Shown here: piece after piece, positions 38,096 to 46,838 of the stretch
Layout of the letters: each line of letters opens with the position of its first letter
Numbering within the stretch: the first letter of the stretch is position 1
NCBI GenBank assembly: GCA_017935565.1
Contig: JAGBHK010000003.1
Span: 1 to 46,934, forward strand
DNA from: Lachnospiraceae bacterium
GTDB taxonomy: Bacteria; Bacillota; Clostridia; Lachnospirales; Lachnospiraceae
Length of the DNA stretch: 46,934 nucleotides
Direction of reading: 5' to 3'
Program-made: the position numbers and the translations under genes
Notes under the pieces: generated by a model
Seen by the model: only the letters and a program-made list of their open reading frames with translations
The model's database searches: none
Told to the model about the DNA's origin: nothing

Positions 38096-39061
38096 ATGAA
38101 GATTGGAAAACTTTCAGAGTCGACTCTTAAAAGAGCGATTTTAAAGACAATTAAATATCGTGACAGAAAGCGTACCAAGATTGCTTGTAATGTTGGCATT
38201 GATGCATCGAGAATGGATGTGTCTGATTGGGGTGAGATGCTAGTTTCTACTGAGACACTGGCAGGCCCTATTGACAAGATGTATAATAGAGCTATAATTC
38301 GCGCATGCAATAATATGTATGCGGCAGGAGGAATTGTTGAAGCAGTTTCATTTGCATTTACATTGCCTGAGTATGTTAAAGAAAAACATATCAGGCAGAT
38401 TATGGATGCTCTTTCGGATTATTGCAAGGAGCATAGTATTATAATAAGTGGTGGACATACGGAAGTGTCAAAATATGTGACTGAACCAGTGGTTACAGTT
38501 ACAGCTTTTGGAAGGGCTGTAAAAGATTTGTCGTATAAAAATATAGAGCCTGGAATGGACATAGTGATGTCTAAGGCTATAGGCCTTGAAGCTACAGTGT
38601 TATTAGCTGAAAAAGAAGAATTGAAGGAGAGATTTTCTCCATCATATATTGAAAGAGGTAAGAAATATATAGATTATCTCGATATCCGCAGTGAGGCTGC
38701 AGTCGCCATTAAGCATGGCGTAGCTGCCATGCATGATGTGTCGGAAAGTGGCATTTTTGGTGCGCTGTGGGAAATGGGTGAAGCTGGCAATTTTGGATTG
38801 TCGGTTAACCTTAAGGATATTAATGTTTATCAGGAAACAATTGAATTTTGCGAATATTTTGGACTTAATCCTTATATGATATCATCAGCAGGGTGCCTTT
38901 TGATGGTAACTAATGACGGTGAAGGGTTGGTTGCAAGTCTTGAAGAAGAAGGAATACCTGCCTTTGTTATCGGTAAAATTACATATGTTAAGGATAAAGT
39001 TGTCGTAAATGAAGATGAAAATAGATATTTGGAGCCACCAAGAGGGTCCGTAAGTTTATAG
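38096..39061 (+). CDS. AIR synthase-related (PurM/HypE-like) protein
   Basis: This 321-residue protein has the two-domain fold of the PurM/SelD/HypE/ThiL ATP-binding superfamily. The N-domain includes NNMYAAGGIVEAVSFAFTLP (near 72-91), and SGGHTEVS (near 117-124) precedes the second domain. The C-domain has HDVSESGIFGALWEMGEA (near 212-229), which is HypE-like. No hydrogenase genes are present, so it is probably one of the unassigned HypE-like proteins of anaerobes. It lies 16 bases upstream of an Lrp-type regulator and an aminotransferase and is likely one transcript with them. The reaction is unknown. Confidence 0.82.
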   Translation: MKIGKLSESTLKRAILKTIKYRDRKRTKIACNVGIDASRMDVSDWGEMLVSTETLAGPIDKMYNRAIIRACNNMYAAGGIVEAVSFAFTLPEYVKEKHIRQIMDALSDYCKEHSIIISGGHTEVSKYVTEPVVTVTAFGRAVKDLSYKNIEPGMDIVMSKAIGLEATVLLAEKEELKERFSPSYIERGKKYIDYLDIRSEAAVAIKHGVAAMHDVSESGIFGALWEMGEAGNFGLSVNLKDINVYQETIEFCEYFGLNPYMISSAGCLLMVTNDGEGLVASLEEEGIPAFVIGKITYVKDKVVVNEDENRYLEPPRGSVSL

Positions 39062-39077
39062 AAAAGGAGAGAATTCT

Positions 39078-39575
39078 ATGGAGTTAACAAAGCTTAGAAG
39101 AGAGATTTTACAGGTTTTAGAAAAGAACTGTAAGATTGAATTAAAGGATTTAGCCGCGATGAACGGCATTTCAGAGGCTGAGGTTGCCAATGAAATTGCC
39201 AAAATGGAAAAAGAAAACATTATTTGTGGTTATCATACAATGATTAACTGGGACAATGCTGGCGAAGACAAGGTTGTAGCTATGATTGAGGTTTCAGTTG
39301 TGCCACAAAGAGGTGTTGGCTTTGATAAAATTGCAGAAAGAATATATAATTTCAGCGAAGTTGAAGCAGTTTACCTTATGTCAGGTGGATTTGATTTCAT
39401 GGTGCTTTTAAAGGAAAAGACTATGAGAGACGTTTCAACATTTGTTGCTGAAAAGTTATCGTTTATAGAATCAGTACGTTCCACATCAACACATTTTGTA
39501 CTTAGAAAGTACAAGGATCATGGAACGATACTTGTTGAGAGAAAAGAAGATGAAAGGATGTTGGTGACACCATAA
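39078..39575 (+). CDS. Lrp/AsnC family transcriptional regulator
   Basis: This 165-residue regulator has an N-terminal winged HTH (about 5-55: LQVLEKNCKIELKDLAAMNG, ISEAEVANEIAKME). The C-terminal RAM domain (about 65-150) senses amino acids (VAMIEVSVVPQRGVGFDKIA, SGGFDFMVLLKEK). It overlaps the aminotransferase start by one base (TAATG). This suggests it controls, and is co-translated with, that gene. Self-regulation in response to an amino acid is typical for the family. Confidence 0.9.
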   Translation: MELTKLRREILQVLEKNCKIELKDLAAMNGISEAEVANEIAKMEKENIICGYHTMINWDNAGEDKVVAMIEVSVVPQRGVGFDKIAERIYNFSEVEAVYLMSGGFDFMVLLKEKTMRDVSTFVAEKLSFIESVRSTSTHFVLRKYKDHGTILVERKEDERMLVTP

Positions 39576-40732
39576 TGAGAGATCCATTATCAGAAGTAGT
39601 AAAAGAAATGAAACCATCGGGAATTAGAAAATTCTTCGATATTGTAACAGAGATGAAAGACGCTATATCTTTAGGCGTTGGTGAGCCTGACTTTGCAACA
39701 CCTTGGCATGTAAGAGAGGAAGGTATCCACGCATTAGAGAGAGGCAGAACAGTTTATACATCAAATTCAGGTCTTATGGAACTTAGAGAGGAAATTTGCA
39801 AGTATCTTGCGAGAAGATTTAATGTTCATTACGACCACAAAAAGGAAGTTATCATCACAGTTGGTGGTAGCGAGGCAATTGATATTGCACTTAGAGCAAT
39901 GGTAAATCCTGGAGATGAGGTTATTATTCCTCAGCCAAGTTATGTTTCATATTTACCATGTGTTCAGCTTACATACGGTGTTCCTGTTATTTGTGAACTT
40001 AAGGAAGAAGACAATTTCAAGCTTACAAAGGAACTTTTATTGTCTTGTATTACGGACAAGACAAAAGTACTTATTTTACCTTTCCCAAATAACCCAACCG
40101 GCGCTATTATGGAGAGAGAATACCTTGAAGAAATCGCAAAGATTTGTGTGGAAAAGGATATCTTTGTTATTTCGGATGAAATTTATGCTGAGTTGTCATA
40201 CAACGGTACTCACGTTTCTATTGCGGAAATGGAAGGAATGAAGGAACGTACAGTTTTAATCAATGGTTTTTCAAAGGCATACGCTATGACAGGTTGGAGA
40301 CTTGGTTATGCTTGTGCCCCTGAAAAAATTATGGCTCAAATGACAAAGATTCATCAGTTTGCAATTATGTGTGCTCCTACAGTGAGCCAGTATGCAGCTA
40401 TCGAGGCTTTAAGAAATGGTGATGATGATGTTGAAGAAATGCGTAAATCATACGACCAGAGAAGAAAGTATCTCATCAAGACATTTAATGAGATGGGTAT
40501 CGAGTGCTTTGAGGCAGCAGGCGCATTTTATGTATTCCCTAACATTAAGAAGTTTGGTATGACTTCAGATGAATTTGCAACAAAGCTTCTTGAGAAGGAA
40601 AAACTTGCAGTAGTACCGGGAACAGCATTTGGTGACTGTGGCGAAGGTTTCCTTAGAATTTCATATGCATATTCAATGGAACAGTTGAAGGAAGCGTTAT
40701 CAAGAATTAAGCATTTTATTGAATGCTTGTAA
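39575..40732 (+). CDS. PLP-dependent aminotransferase, class I/II
   Basis: This 385-residue fold-type I aminotransferase has the N-terminal SLGVGEPDF, the TVGGSEAIDIALRA cofactor region, LPFPNNPTGA, and SDEIYAELSY. The Schiff-base Lys is in NGFSKAYAMTGWRLGY (near 233), and the substrate-carboxylate Arg is in GFLRISYAYS. It resembles aspartate/aromatic aminotransferases linked to Lrp regulators in Firmicutes; the exact amino donor is uncertain. Its stop codon forms the left end of the inverted-repeat element at 40730-40882. Confidence 0.92.
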   Translation: MRDPLSEVVKEMKPSGIRKFFDIVTEMKDAISLGVGEPDFATPWHVREEGIHALERGRTVYTSNSGLMELREEICKYLARRFNVHYDHKKEVIITVGGSEAIDIALRAMVNPGDEVIIPQPSYVSYLPCVQLTYGVPVICELKEEDNFKLTKELLLSCITDKTKVLILPFPNNPTGAIMEREYLEEIAKICVEKDIFVISDEIYAELSYNGTHVSIAEMEGMKERTVLINGFSKAYAMTGWRLGYACAPEKIMAQMTKIHQFAIMCAPTVSQYAAIEALRNGDDDVEEMRKSYDQRRKYLIKTFNEMGIECFEAAGAFYVFPNIKKFGMTSDEFATKLLEKEKLAVVPGTAFGDCGEGFLRISYAYSMEQLKEALSRIKHFIECL

Positions 40733-40882
40733 CTATTCAGAGCCATGCAAATTTTTAATAAATATGGACATTATGCTTGCATAAATGGACATATTTTTAA
40801 AAATTTATATGGCGAGAATGCCTACATGAGCAAAAGGAAAGCCTCGTAGAGGCGATTTTGCGAAGGAGGCTTTGAATAGTTA
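40730..40882. repeat. 153-bp inverted-repeat element between aminotransferase and trmL
   Basis: TAACTATTCAGAGCC (40730-40744) and GGCTTTGAATAGTTA (40868-40882) match in inverted orientation at 14 of 15 bases. Inside are an AT-rich imperfect hairpin with CATTATGC/GCATAAATG arms (about 40768-40786) and GCCTC-gta-GAGGC (about 40842-40854). The left end uses the aminotransferase stop codon. It may be a MITE-like insertion or a structured intercistronic RNA; it holds no ORF. Confidence 0.65.
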
Positions 40883-40915
40883 CTTAAAATTTATAATAAA
40901 AGGATTAATTAAGAG

Positions 40916-41413
40916 ATGTTAAATATAGTTTTACACGAACCTGAAATCCCTGCAAATACAGGCAATATAGGTAGAACCTGCTGTGCTACAGGCACAAGGC
41001 TCCACCTTATTGAGCCTATGGGATTCAAGATAAATGAAAAATCCGTAAAGAGAGCAGGACTTGACTATTGGGATAAGTTAGATGTTGTGATTTACGACAG
41101 CTACGCAGATTTTGTAGAAAAGAATCCTGATGCCAAAATTTATTATGCAACTACAAAGGCACCACAGTCCTATGATGAGGTGTCATATGAAGAGGATTGT
41201 TACATAATGTTTGGTAAGGAAAGCGCAGGAATTCCTGAAAGTATCTTGGTAAATAACGAGGAAACCTGTGTTAGAATTCCAATGAATCCTGATATTCGTT
41301 CACTTAATTTGTCTAATTCTGTGGCTATCATATTGTATGAGGCGCTTAGACAGAATAGTTTCAAGGGAATGGAGATGGAAGGGAAACTTAGGAATTACGA
41401 GTGGAGGAAATAA
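40916..41413 (+). CDS. trmL: tRNA (cytidine(34)-2'-O)-methyltransferase TrmL
   Basis: This 165-residue SPOUT-class enzyme methylates the wobble ribose of tRNA-Leu isoacceptors using SAM. Diagnostic parts are the N-terminal IVLHEPEIPANTGNIGRTC, the FGKESAGIPE loop (about 101-110), and the knot motif RIPMNPDIRSLNLSNSVAI. The length is normal. It may be read through from the aminotransferase or use a promoter in the preceding element. The next gene starts at or just after its stop. Confidence 0.94.
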   Translation: MLNIVLHEPEIPANTGNIGRTCCATGTRLHLIEPMGFKINEKSVKRAGLDYWDKLDVVIYDSYADFVEKNPDAKIYYATTKAPQSYDEVSYEEDCYIMFGKESAGIPESILVNNEETCVRIPMNPDIRSLNLSNSVAIILYEALRQNSFKGMEMEGKLRNYEWRK

Positions 41414-41421
41414 GATTACTA

Positions 41422-42000
41422 ATGAATAATATTAATTATACCAAACAAAAAATATGTCCATCCTGTGGAGCACCAGCAGTATCGGAAATTTGTCCTTATT
41501 GTGGGGTTAGGACAGGACTTAATACAGCATTGGCGGATATGGAATATCCTGTTTTGGAATGTAAGGAAGCGAGTTTAAGTTTTTGGAATGTAGTGTTTCC
41601 TTTGTTCTTTGTTTTTAGTTTTGGATTTTCTGGTTTATTTACGGTAGTTTTGGGGGCTAAGTTTACAACAGGTGTAATATTCATAGGTTTTTTTCCTTTG
41701 TTAATAAGCATTGTGGCTTTGAGTTTTGTAATTAGATCGTTGTCTAGATATATGAAGGTTAAACAAAAAGGCAAGGTAATGCTAGCTAAAGTTTACGGCT
41801 ACATGGATGATAACGTACTAATCAATGGCGTACCAACACAGGTTGTGAAACTACTTGTTCAAACACAGATGGGCCCTAGATTTATTTTATACAGCCTAGG
41901 AAAAACGATTAAACCATATGGTATAAATGACAGTATAGAAGTTATAGCATACGAAAATTATTTCCTTATTCTTAAGAATAAGGAAAGTGTAAAATGGTAG
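41422..42000 (+). CDS. Zinc-ribbon membrane protein of unknown function
   Basis: This roughly 192-residue protein has an N-terminal zinc ribbon of four cysteines, CPSCGAP and CPYCGVR (residues 12-32 from this start). Two membrane helices follow (about 58-80 and 88-110), then a soluble beta-rich tail (LAKVYGYMDDNVLINGVPTQ). The function is unknown. The start is ambiguous: ATG 41422 is 14 bases from GGAGG, while an in-frame GTG at 41401 has AGGA at better spacing and would overlap trmL by 13 bases. It is probably co-transcribed with trmL. Confidence 0.65.
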   Translation: MNNINYTKQKICPSCGAPAVSEICPYCGVRTGLNTALADMEYPVLECKEASLSFWNVVFPLFFVFSFGFSGLFTVVLGAKFTTGVIFIGFFPLLISIVALSFVIRSLSRYMKVKQKGKVMLAKVYGYMDDNVLINGVPTQVVKLLVQTQMGPRFILYSLGKTIKPYGINDSIEVIAYENYFLILKNKESVKW

Positions 42001-42019
42001 AAGTGTGAGAAATGCTGAT

Positions 42020-42050
42020 AAAAGGAGATGCCAATAAGGTATCTCCTTTT
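42020..42050. terminator. Bidirectional terminator before mutS2
   Basis: AAAAGGAGATGCC (42020-42032) pairs with GGTATCTCCTTTT (42038-42050) with one mismatch. A and T runs at the stem base serve both strands. It lies between the zinc-ribbon gene and the mutS2 stop. Confidence 0.82.
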
Positions 42051-42053
42051 GTA

Positions 42054-44423
42054 TTACTTAAACTCCGCAATAGTCACACCTGTATCACCTTCGCCAAAGG
42101 CTCCAAGTCTGTAACTACTAACATATTTCAACCTCTTCAAATGCTGATGTACAGCGTTTTTTAATGCTCCAGTACCGCGACCGTGAACAATTCTAACCTG
42201 TGGTAGATGTGCAAGGTATGCGTCATCTAAATATTTATCAAGTTCTGAAATTGCCTCATCAACAGTTTTTCCTATAAGATTGATTTCAGGGGAAATATTT
42301 AAAGATTTTGACATCTTAATCTTTCCGCTAGAACTCTTTTGCAAATTAGGGCCTGTGATAACAGGTACGTCAACAAGAACTAAATCCTTGATATTTACTT
42401 GTGAGCGAAGGATGCCCATCTGAACAAAAAGCATACCCTTGTCATTTGGCATAGAAGAAACAGTTCCTTCAAGATTCATGCTTAAAACCTTGACAGTGTC
42501 GCCTATACGGATATCTTTTGCTGTAAGATTACCTGTTTTAGGTTTGTTTTCTTTTACCTTCTTTTTCTTGTCATTGGCGTTAAGTTTTTCACGTGCGCCT
42601 GTACGAAGTTTTTCAAGTTCTTTTATGTCATTGCCAGCATTATTGATATTTCTAATGGTCTCGTCGGCAAAAGTTTTGGCTTCTTGTAAAATCTTTTCAG
42701 CTTCTTTTGTGGCATCGTTGATAATGCGTTCACGTCTATCATCAAGCTTTTCATATTTTTTCTCAAGTGCTTCTTTAAGACTCTTAACTTCCTGCTTGTA
42801 TTTCTCAATTTCTTCTTGTTCGCGCTCTATTGTAAGACGGCTTTCTTCAAGGCTTGTAACAACATCCTCAAAAGATTGCTTGTCTGTGTCAATGAGTTTT
42901 TTTGCATCATCAATAATATATGATGGAAGTCCTAATTTGCCTGAAATTGCAAATGCATTACTCTTTCCTGGGACACCAATTAAAAGTCTGTAAGTAGGAC
43001 TTAAGGTTTCTACTGAAAATTCGCAAGAAGCATTTTGAACACCTTCGGTTGAAAGTGCAAATATTTTAAGCTCACTGTAATGAGTTGTAGTCATTACTTT
43101 GGCACCGATATTCTTCAAAAATGTCAACATACTTATGGCAAGGGCTGCACCTTCTGTAGGGTCTGTACCTGCGCATAATTCATCGAATAGACAAAGTGAA
43201 TTGTCATCGGCTTTATCAAGTATTTTGATAATATTTGTCATATGTGATGAGAAAGTACTTAAACTTTGCTCGATACTCTGCTCATCACCAATGTCTGCGT
43301 AAATTTCATTAAATACATTTAAGGTTGAACCTTCATCGCAAGGAATATGAAGGCCTGCCTGCCCCATAAGGGAAAGTAAACCAGTGGTCTTCAAAGAAAC
43401 AGTTTTACCGCCAGTATTAGGGCCTGTTACAACAAGCAAATTATATTCGTCACCCAATGTAATGTTGATTGGAACAACAGTTTTTTGATTTAAAAGAGGG
43501 TGTCTTGCGCATTTTAAATTAATAATGCCATCGCCGTTAAAAATCGGTTCGCTGCATTTATATTCCTTGGAGAGCGCCGCTCTTGCAAATATAAAGTCAA
43601 GTTCTGACAAAATCAAGAAATCATTGTAGATTTCTTCTGAGTGTTCGGCGGTACTTGCAGAAAGAGTAGCGAGAATTTTTTCTATTTCCTCATTTTCTTT
43701 AATACTTAATTGTCTTAATTCATTGTTTAAGTTTACAACGCCCATAGGTTCGATAAATACAGTTGAGCCTGTTGCCGACTGGTCATGGACCATACCTTGG
43801 AAATTGTTTTTATATTCAGCTTTAACAGGTAAACAGTAACGACCGTTACGCATGGTTACAACAAAGTCTTGGAGCATTGTTCTAGTTGTCTGTGAATTAA
43901 CCATTGCATTTAAAACATCATGAACCTTCTGGTTAATATTCTTCATTGAACGTCTAATTGAATTAAGGGCGCTGCTAGCGTCATCAGCGATTTCTTCTTC
44001 TGAAATGATACATCTTTTAATCTCATTGTTAAGAGGGCTCAATGGTTCGAGCGCACTAAACATTTCTGAAAGGGAATCATTGTAATCCTCGCCTTCCGTG
44101 TTTTTAGAGAAACTCTTAATTTTAAGCGCCACATTTAATACAGAACTGATATCAAGCAATTCTTTGGCTGAGAGATTGCTGCCAACTTCGAGTCTTTTAA
44201 TGTGCTCTGCAATGTCTCGTGTACCTGAAAAGGAAACGCTTCCTTTTTGCCAAAGTCTTTTTAGGGCGTCGCTGGTTTCTTTTTGCATTGCCATGATTTT
44301 TTGAATATCATTTATTGGTTCAAGCTCGTTACATTTCTTTTGACCAAGCGGTGTGCTTGAATGTGCTGCGAGCTTATCTATAATTTTATTAAATTCAAGG
44401 GTTTTTAATACTTTTGAATTCAT
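42054..44423 (-). CDS. mutS2: MutS2 ATPase
   Basis: This 789-residue homologue of MutS2 acts on branched DNA and, in Bacillus, on collided ribosomes. It has the MutS core and lever regions, Walker A TGPNTGGKTVSLK (about 335-347), and Walker B with the signature FDELCAGTDPTEGAALA. A long charged coiled coil spans about 515-600, and a C-terminal Smr domain about 710-789. The Smr HGRGTG motif is intact. The usual LDLRG motif is replaced by INLIGK, so nuclease activity may be reduced or absent. The gene is monocistronic on the minus strand. Confidence 0.94.
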   Translation of the reverse strand: MNSKVLKTLEFNKIIDKLAAHSSTPLGQKKCNELEPINDIQKIMAMQKETSDALKRLWQKGSVSFSGTRDIAEHIKRLEVGSNLSAKELLDISSVLNVALKIKSFSKNTEGEDYNDSLSEMFSALEPLSPLNNEIKRCIISEEEIADDASSALNSIRRSMKNINQKVHDVLNAMVNSQTTRTMLQDFVVTMRNGRYCLPVKAEYKNNFQGMVHDQSATGSTVFIEPMGVVNLNNELRQLSIKENEEIEKILATLSASTAEHSEEIYNDFLILSELDFIFARAALSKEYKCSEPIFNGDGIINLKCARHPLLNQKTVVPINITLGDEYNLLVVTGPNTGGKTVSLKTTGLLSLMGQAGLHIPCDEGSTLNVFNEIYADIGDEQSIEQSLSTFSSHMTNIIKILDKADDNSLCLFDELCAGTDPTEGAALAISMLTFLKNIGAKVMTTTHYSELKIFALSTEGVQNASCEFSVETLSPTYRLLIGVPGKSNAFAISGKLGLPSYIIDDAKKLIDTDKQSFEDVVTSLEESRLTIEREQEEIEKYKQEVKSLKEALEKKYEKLDDRRERIINDATKEAEKILQEAKTFADETIRNINNAGNDIKELEKLRTGAREKLNANDKKKKVKENKPKTGNLTAKDIRIGDTVKVLSMNLEGTVSSMPNDKGMLFVQMGILRSQVNIKDLVLVDVPVITGPNLQKSSSGKIKMSKSLNISPEINLIGKTVDEAISELDKYLDDAYLAHLPQVRIVHGRGTGALKNAVHQHLKRLKYVSSYRLGAFGEGDTGVTIAEFK

Positions 44424-44452
44424 GTTATCTGCCTTTCTGCATTGAAATATGT

Positions 44453-44481
44453 TTGCATTTGAGTTAATAATACATTATAAT
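44453..44481 (+). promoter_or_regulatory. Promoter of the yhaM-rlmD operon
   Basis: TTGCAT (44453-44458), 17 bases, TATAAT (44476-44481). The start codon is at 44519, behind GAAAGG. Confidence 0.65.
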
Positions 44482-44518
44482 ATTAGAAAATTCAATAAAA
44501 TTTGAAAGGTTAGAAAAA

Positions 44519-45469
44519 ATGAAATACATAGAAACTTTACGCGAAGGTGAAAAAATTCAGGAGATATATTTTTGTAAATCAAAAACAACAGCGATGACAA
44601 AGACTGGAAAGCAGTACGATTCTGTAGTTTTGCAGGATAAAACAGGTGCTGTTGACGGTAAAATATGGGACCCGAATTCCCTAGGAATAGATGATTTTGA
44701 TGCTATGGATTATGTGGATATTGTGGCAGAAGTTACGGTGTTTAATGGAACTACACAGCTTAACATTAAGCGAGTTAGAAAGGCACATGAGGGCGAGTAT
44801 GACGAGAGAGAATATTTGCCAGTGTCTGAAAAAGATATTGATACTATGTACGAAGAACTTAAAGGTATTATCGGCACTGTGAAGAATGAATATCTTAAAA
44901 AATTACTGGAAATGTTTTACGTGGATAATGATGGTTTGGTAAAGAGAATTAAGAATCATTCAGCGGCAAAAAGTGTTCATCACAGCTTTGTAGGCGGACT
45001 TTTAGAACATACACTTTCAGTTACAAAAATTTGTGATTGTTTTGCAAAATTGTATCCTATAATTAATAGAGATTTATTGGTAACTGCAGCCATATTCCAT
45101 GACATAGGTAAAATCAATGAATTGTCAACATTCCCAACAAATGATTATACAGACGAGGGACAGCTTTTAGGTCACATTGTATTGGGATATCATATGATTG
45201 CAGATGCTATTAAAAAGATTGACGGATTCCCAGTTAAACTTGGAAATGAATTGAAGCATTGTATTTTGTCGCATCATGGTGAGTTGGAATTTGGTTCGCC
45301 AAAGAAACCAGCATTGATTGAAGCTATTGCGTTATCATTTGCTGACAATGCGGATGCAAAGATGGAAACTGCAAAAGAGATTTTAAATAGCACACAGCCA
45401 CCAGAAGGTACAGAATGGCTTGGCTATAACAGATATATTGATAGTAACATTAGAAAGACTTCGGTGTAA
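44519..45469 (+). CDS. yhaM: 3'-5' exonuclease YhaM family (OB-HD)
   Basis: This 316-residue protein has an N-terminal OB-fold nucleic-acid-binding domain (about 1-95: TKTGKQYDSVVLQDKTGAVD). An HD hydrolase domain follows (HHSFVGGLLEHTLSV near 160-175, then FHDIGKINEL near 198-207, and HHGELEFGSPKKP). This is the layout of Bacillus YhaM/CBF1, a 3'-5' exonuclease acting on RNA and DNA. It is the first of two genes. The rlmD start codon lies one base after its stop. Confidence 0.88.
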   Translation: MKYIETLREGEKIQEIYFCKSKTTAMTKTGKQYDSVVLQDKTGAVDGKIWDPNSLGIDDFDAMDYVDIVAEVTVFNGTTQLNIKRVRKAHEGEYDEREYLPVSEKDIDTMYEELKGIIGTVKNEYLKKLLEMFYVDNDGLVKRIKNHSAAKSVHHSFVGGLLEHTLSVTKICDCFAKLYPIINRDLLVTAAIFHDIGKINELSTFPTNDYTDEGQLLGHIVLGYHMIADAIKKIDGFPVKLGNELKHCILSHHGELEFGSPKKPALIEAIALSFADNADAKMETAKEILNSTQPPEGTEWLGYNRYIDSNIRKTSV

Positions 45470-45470
45470 T

Positions 45471-46838
45471 ATGGTAAATAAAAATGACACATTTACGGTA
45501 GATATAATTGATATCGGCACAAATGGAGAGGGTATTGCGAAATTGGAAGATGGCTATACGCTTTTTATTAAGGATGCGGTAGTTGGCGATAAAGCATTGG
45601 TTAAGATAATGAAAACTACTAAGTCCTATGCTTATGCTAGATTAATGGAAGTGATAGAACCTTCGCCATTTCGTGTGGAACCAAAATGTCCTGTAGCGAA
45701 GCAATGTGGAGGCTGTCAGATTCAGGAAATCGATTATAAAAAACAACTTGAATTCAAGGAAAATAAAGTTAAGAATAATATTATCCGTATAGGTGGTATA
45801 AAAGAGCCGTCTATGCTTCCTATTATTGGTATGGAGAAACCTTGGCAATATAGAAACAAGGCTCAATTTCCTGTGGGGATTTCTAAGGATGGGCAAGTGA
45901 TTTCAGGTTTTTATGCAGGGCGAACACATTCTATAATTGAGTGCGATACTTGCGACATTGGTATAGATGAAAACCGTGAAATTATGAGCATTGTTAAGGA
46001 ATTTATGAAAGAAAATGGCATTAGCGCGTACAACGAAGAAACGGGCAAAGGACTTGTACGCCATGTGCTTATTCGAAAAGGTTTTGTGACTGGACAGGTG
46101 ATGGTTTGTCTGGTTATTAATGGCGATAAATTGAAAAACGCTGATGTACTGGTTGATACATTGTTAAAGATTGAAGGTATGACTAGCATTTCTTATAGCA
46201 TAAATAAAGAAAATACAAATGTAATTATGGGCAAGACTATAGTGAATTTGTATGGAAATGGGTATATTACAGATTACATTGGAGATGTTGCTTTTAGAAT
46301 ATCACCACTTTCATTCTTTCAGGTAAATCCCGTGCAGACAAAGGTTCTTTATGGAAAGGCTTTAGAGTTTGCAGAACTTTCCGGCAAGGAAAATGTGTGG
46401 GATATGTACTGTGGAGTTGGTACAATTTCGTTGTTTTTAGCGAAAAATGCATTGAAGGTGCGCGGAGTTGAAATTGTTCCAGAAGCAATCGATGATGCAA
46501 AGAAAAATGCAGAAATAAATGGTATAGAAAATGCAGAATTTTTTGTAGGAAAAGCAGAAGATGTGCTCCCAAGCCATTTTGAAAAAACAGGTGAAGGTGC
46601 AGATGTAATTGTTGTCGACCCGCCAAGAAAAGGTTGCGATGTAAGTGTGCTTGAAACGATGGTTAAGATGCAACCGAAAAAAATCGTGTATGTAAGCTGT
46701 GATTCGGCTACATTGGCAAGGGATTTGAAGTTTTTGACAGAGAATGGATTTAAACTTGAGAAGGTGCAGCCTGTGGATATGTTTCCGCACAGTGTGCATG
46801 TGGAGTGCGTAACACTGCTCCAAAGGAAAAATACCTGA
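45471..46838 (+). CDS. rlmD: 23S rRNA (uracil-5-)-methyltransferase RlmD/RumA family
   Basis: This 455-residue SAM-dependent methyltransferase has an N-terminal TRAM domain (about 1-60). The iron-sulphur cysteines are in CPVAKQCGGCQIQ (about 72-84), with a fourth in ECDTCDIG. SAM-binding motifs are VWDMYCGVGTISL and VVDPPRKGC; the catalytic Cys lies in YVSCDSATLARDL. The start at 45471 is used because it directly follows the yhaM stop; an upstream frame from 45420 lies inside yhaM. Whether it modifies rRNA U1939 or a tRNA position (TrmA-like) cannot be settled from sequence. Confidence 0.88.
   Translation: MVNKNDTFTVDIIDIGTNGEGIAKLEDGYTLFIKDAVVGDKALVKIMKTTKSYAYARLMEVIEPSPFRVEPKCPVAKQCGGCQIQEIDYKKQLEFKENKVKNNIIRIGGIKEPSMLPIIGMEKPWQYRNKAQFPVGISKDGQVISGFYAGRTHSIIECDTCDIGIDENREIMSIVKEFMKENGISAYNEETGKGLVRHVLIRKGFVTGQVMVCLVINGDKLKNADVLVDTLLKIEGMTSISYSINKENTNVIMGKTIVNLYGNGYITDYIGDVAFRISPLSFFQVNPVQTKVLYGKALEFAELSGKENVWDMYCGVGTISLFLAKNALKVRGVEIVPEAIDDAKKNAEINGIENAEFFVGKAEDVLPSHFEKTGEGADVIVVDPPRKGCDVSVLETMVKMQPKKIVYVSCDSATLARDLKFLTENGFKLEKVQPVDMFPHSVHVECVTLLQRKNT

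Noticed and set aside
42439-42993. Plus-strand 184-codon frame inside mutS2
   Set aside because: It is the Ser/Phe-rich complement of the MutS2 coiled coil; mutS2 is unambiguous on the other strand.
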